This document shows positions 61,923 through 64,000 of a DNA stretch of 64,000 bases, in pieces (the stretch's first letter is position 1; the number at the start of each line of letters is the position of its first letter). The notes beneath the pieces are model-generated. The model worked only from the letters and a program-made list of their open reading frames with translations. It searched no databases and was not told where the DNA came from. Origin of the DNA: Planctomycetota bacterium (GTDB taxonomy: Bacteria; Planctomycetota; JAJSAM01; JAJVHW01); NCBI GenBank assembly GCA_021414065.1, contig JAIOPE010000146.1:1-64000 (forward strand), read 5' to 3'. A program made the position numbers and the translations under genes.

Positions 61923-61962
61923 CGGCCCCGCCGCACCCGGAGTTCCGGACGCGACGGGGCCG
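61923..61962 (-). terminator. Terminator after the cold-shock gene
   Basis: CGGCCCCG and CGGGGCCG form the outer stem with an inner CCGGA/TCCGG pair. It lies about 40 bases beyond the stop at 62000. The T-tract is poor. Confidence 0.6.
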
Positions 61963-61999
61963 TGAGACGCACGCGCCACGAGGGGCGCGGCGCAGTGTG

Positions 62000-62203
62000 T
62001 TACTCGATCGGAACTACGTTGGCGGCGCGCAGGCCCTTGTCGCCCTTCTCCACGTCGTGCGAGACCTTCTGGCCCTCGCGGAGCGTGCGGAAGCCCTGGG
62101 ACTGGATCGAGCTGTAGTGGCAGAACACTTCCTGCCCGTCGTCCCCAGCGATGAATCCGTACCCCTTCTCGTCCTTGAACCACTTCACCTTGCCGGTCGC
62201 CAT
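62000..62203 (-). CDS. Cold-shock protein
   Basis: The 67-residue protein is a standard single cold-shock domain: [22 protein letters not shown] (RNP1 within GYGFI), VFCHYSSI (RNP2) and a C-terminal RAANVVPIE. It binds single-stranded RNA or DNA and acts as an RNA chaperone. ATG 62203 follows GGGAGGAG. RNP2 has a cysteine and tyrosine where VFVHFSAI is usual. A short hairpin (CTGGGC/GCCCAG, 62235-62250) lies in the leader, as is common for such genes. Confidence 0.95.
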   Translation of the reverse strand: MATGKVKWFKDEKGYGFIAGDDGQEVFCHYSSIQSQGFRTLREGQKVSHDVEKGDKGLRAANVVPIE

Positions 62204-62360
62204 CTGAACTACTCCTCCCTTCGGGTCCGCTTGCCTGGGCATCGGCCCAGACGTTTGCGGCCCGGAGAACTACGAAAGGGGCAGTTTGTAGCGGGGCGGG
62301 ATGGGAACGCACCCTTTCTTATCGTCAAACGGGACCGGGCCGCGTGAACCGCGCGTCGTC

Positions 62361-63011
62361 TCAGAGACAGTCGTGCAGCCGCTCCCGGATTCTCGCGACG
62401 CGTGCCTTCACGCACGAGAGCGAGACCCTCTGCTCGGCCGCGATCTGCGCGAGGCTGAGCCCGCGCTCCACGCGATCCCGCATCGTGGTCCGGAGCTTGG
62501 CGGAGAGCGAGTCCACCGCCGCGCGGACGGCCGCAACCTGCTCCGGCGACGGCTCGTGGGACCCGAAACGACGGGCGACGCGCGCGAGCGGTACGCCGAC
62601 CGGCGGGGAGTCGTCCACGGCGTGCGTGTTCGGATAGCACCGGCGGCGCTTGCGGACCTGCGTGGCGGCCGTGTTGCGCGCGATCCGGATCAGCCACCCC
62701 TCGAGGCGCTCGTTGTCGCGCAGGCTGTGAATGCCGTGGTACGCCGCGAGAACCGCGTCGTGGACCGCGTCCTCCGCCTCGTGCCCGTCGCGGAGGACGC
62801 GGTACGTCACGCGCCGGAGTTGCTCCCCGATCCTCTCGTACGCCGCCCAGACCTCCTCCGGAGCGTGCGCCGCCGCCGGCTTCCGGCCGCGCCCGTCGGG
62901 GTCAGCGACGGAGTCGCGGTGGTTCCCCGCTCGCCCGTCATGCGTCCCCTGCCCCTCGCCCACCGCCCTGCACCCGCCCGCCCCGGCTGCGGCCGCTCCG
63001 CTGGCATCCAT
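62361..63011 (-). CDS. ECF-type RNA polymerase sigma factor
   Basis: The 216-residue protein has a region-2 helix set (AYERIGEQLRRVTYRVLRDGHEAEDAVHDAVLAAYHGI...LEGWLIRIARNTA) and a region-4 helix-turn-helix (GLSLAQIAAEQRVSLSCVKARVARIRERL). No anti-sigma gene lies next to it, which is unusual but seen in some groups. ATG 63011 follows GGGAGGG. The 50-residue N-terminal extension is low-complexity Ala/Gly/Arg. Confidence 0.85.
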   Translation of the reverse strand: MDASGAAAAGAGGCRAVGEGQGTHDGRAGNHRDSVADPDGRGRKPAAAHAPEEVWAAYERIGEQLRRVTYRVLRDGHEAEDAVHDAVLAAYHGIHSLRDNERLEGWLIRIARNTAATQVRKRRRCYPNTHAVDDSPPVGVPLARVARRFGSHEPSPEQVAAVRAAVDSLSAKLRTTMRDRVERGLSLAQIAAEQRVSLSCVKARVARIRERLHDCL

Positions 63012-63095
63012 GGTCGCCCTCCCTGGAGGAGGGCCCGCGGCACACTGCCGAAGCGACCTCCGTCCGTGACAGAAGACGCTATTTCCGGGGCTGGA

Positions 63096-63130
63096 GACCC
63101 CGCCGCTGCGCGCCAGCAGCGCGGCGGCGG
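63096..63130 (-). terminator. Possible terminator between dapA and the sigma-factor gene
   Basis: CCCCGCCGC and GCGGCGGGG form a 9-bp stem about 25 bases beyond the dapA stop at 63156. The loop can pair further (GCGC). No T-tract follows. Confidence 0.5.
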
Positions 63131-63155
63131 GGAAGGAACCCCGGGGGGCGCGGGG

Positions 63156-64000
63156 CTAGAGCAGGCCGAGCGGCGCCATCGCCTCGCGCAGGGCCTTCTC
63201 GGTCTCGGGGAGCGCAGCGAGGAGCGGCGGACGCACGGCGTCGGAGCAGACGCCCATCATCTGCAGAGCGCGCTTCGCAGGGACCGGATTCGGCTCGCGG
63301 AACAACGCCCGGAAGAGCGGGAAAAGTCGGTCGTGAATCCGGCGGGCCGACGTGACCTGCCCCTCGACTGCGTCGCGCACGCACGCCACGACGTCGATTG
63401 GTGCCACGTTGCTCGCCACGGAGACGACGCCGACAGCGCCAAGCGCTGCCATCGCCAGCGTCAGACCGTCGTCGCCGGAGAGCACCGGGATGTCGCAGAT
63501 CGAGCGAATGCGCGCCACCTGATCCAGCGAACCGGACGCCTCCTTGATCCCGGCCACGTTGGCGCACATGCGGCGCAGTTCGGCGACCGACTCGGGCTCA
63601 AGGTTGACGCCGGTCCTCCCCGGGATGTTGTAGAGGATGACCGGCAGCGGCGAGGCGGAGGCAACGGTCCGGAAGTGCTCGACGAGCATCCGCTGGCTCG
63701 GTCGGTTGTAGTACGGGCAGACGACGAGCGCGCCGTCGGCGCCGGACTCGGCCGCGTGCCGCGTGAGGCGGACCGCCTCGGCTGTCGCGTTCGATCCCGT
63801 TCCGGCGACGACCGGCACCCGGCCCGCTGCCAGCTTCACCACGCACGCGACCACCTCGTCGTGCTCCGCGTGGGTCAGCGTCGGCGATTCGCCGGTCGTG
63901 CCGCACGGGACGAGAACGTCCACGCCGGCGGCGATCTGCGCCTCGACGAGACGGCCGAGCGCCTCAAAGTCCACCGACAGGTCGGATGACCGAAACGGCG
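63156..64000 (-). CDS. dapA: 4-hydroxy-tetrahydrodipicolinate synthase (partial, 5' end outside window)
   Basis: About 281 codons are present and the frame remains open to the window edge, reading PFRSSDLSVDFEALGRLVEA, which is the normal N-terminal part of DapA (TPF...VDxxAL). The GTG at 63974 is therefore not the start. Motifs include CGTTGESPTLTHAEH, VILYNIPGRTGVN (catalytic Tyr) and AGIKEASGS, the lysine that forms the Schiff base with pyruvate. The enzyme condenses pyruvate with aspartate semialdehyde in lysine and diaminopimelate synthesis. Confidence 0.93.
   Translation of the reverse strand, partial: PFRSSDLSVDFEALGRLVEAQIAAGVDVLVPCGTTGESPTLTHAEHDEVVACVVKLAAGRVPVVAGTGSNATAEAVRLTRHAAESGADGALVVCPYYNRPSQRMLVEHFRTVASASPLPVILYNIPGRTGVNLEPESVAELRRMCANVAGIKEASGSLDQVARIRSICDIPVLSGDDGLTLAMAALGAVGVVSVASNVAPIDVVACVRDAVEGQVTSARRIHDRLFPLFRALFREPNPVPAKRALQMMGVCSDAVRPPLLAALPETEKALREAMAPLGLL

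Overview
The window is uniformly GC-rich with almost exclusively G/C third codon positions, good Shine-Dalgarno sites (GGAGG-type) on most genes, many signal peptides and lipoboxes, and an outer-membrane beta-barrel, so it comes from a diderm bacterium. The mix of very large secreted proteins of unknown function, zinc-ribbon membrane proteins, an eIF1/SUI1 homologue and ankyrin/HEAT proteins suggests Planctomycetota or another high-GC environmental lineage. That taxonomic guess is inference, not proof.

Region 1 (1-19238, all minus strand) is the most striking part: eight genes of an apparent electron-transfer conduit. From 5' to 3' they encode two inner-membrane cytochrome b proteins fused to multiheme c domains (11 and 18 CXXCH motifs), an outer-membrane beta-barrel, a 19-heme lipoprotein, a 4-heme c554-type cytochrome, a 13-heme secreted cytochrome, and two tandemly duplicated 10-heme secreted cytochromes. 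I count 85 CXXCH motifs plus one CX4CH. The order and localisation signals fit quinol oxidation at the inner membrane followed by electron export across the periplasm and outer membrane (extracellular electron transfer), with proteins that are not simple Mtr or Omc copies.

Region 2 (19622-21582) holds an eIF1/SUI1 homologue overlapping a hypothetical gene, then a beta-propeller gene. Region 3 (21916-30011, minus) is a six-gene run: a giant secreted protein, three small lipoproteins and two zinc-ribbon membrane proteins, one with ankyrin repeats. Region 4 (30270-38705) has a MauG/CcpA-like di-heme peroxidase with a long C-terminal extension, divergent from a HEAT-like secreted protein, an alpha/beta hydrolase and a beta-helix protein. 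Region 5 (38850-44590) resembles region 3: a zinc-ribbon membrane protein overlaps the start of a second giant secreted protein, followed by a thioredoxin-like protein.

Region 6 (44591-51483) is accessory: a terminator, a long inverted repeat, an AAA/DUF4143 ATPase behind 22-bp tandem repeats, an SRPBCC protein, a LarA-type racemase, an AbiE-like type IV toxin-antitoxin pair, and tRNA-Asp and tRNA-Val genes. Region 7 (51708-56517) has surface-sugar genes (DegT aminotransferase, VTT membrane protein, GT2 glycosyltransferase, WbpB/WlbA-like dehydrogenase) and an EEP phosphohydrolase. Region 8 (56605-64000) has a Fic protein with three operator-like sites, a small membrane protein, a GNAT-GNAT-deacetylase fusion, a cold-shock protein, an ECF sigma factor and a dapA gene cut by the window end.

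A roughly 100-bp intergenic repeat occurs six times in the same orientation, mostly just downstream of minus-strand genes.
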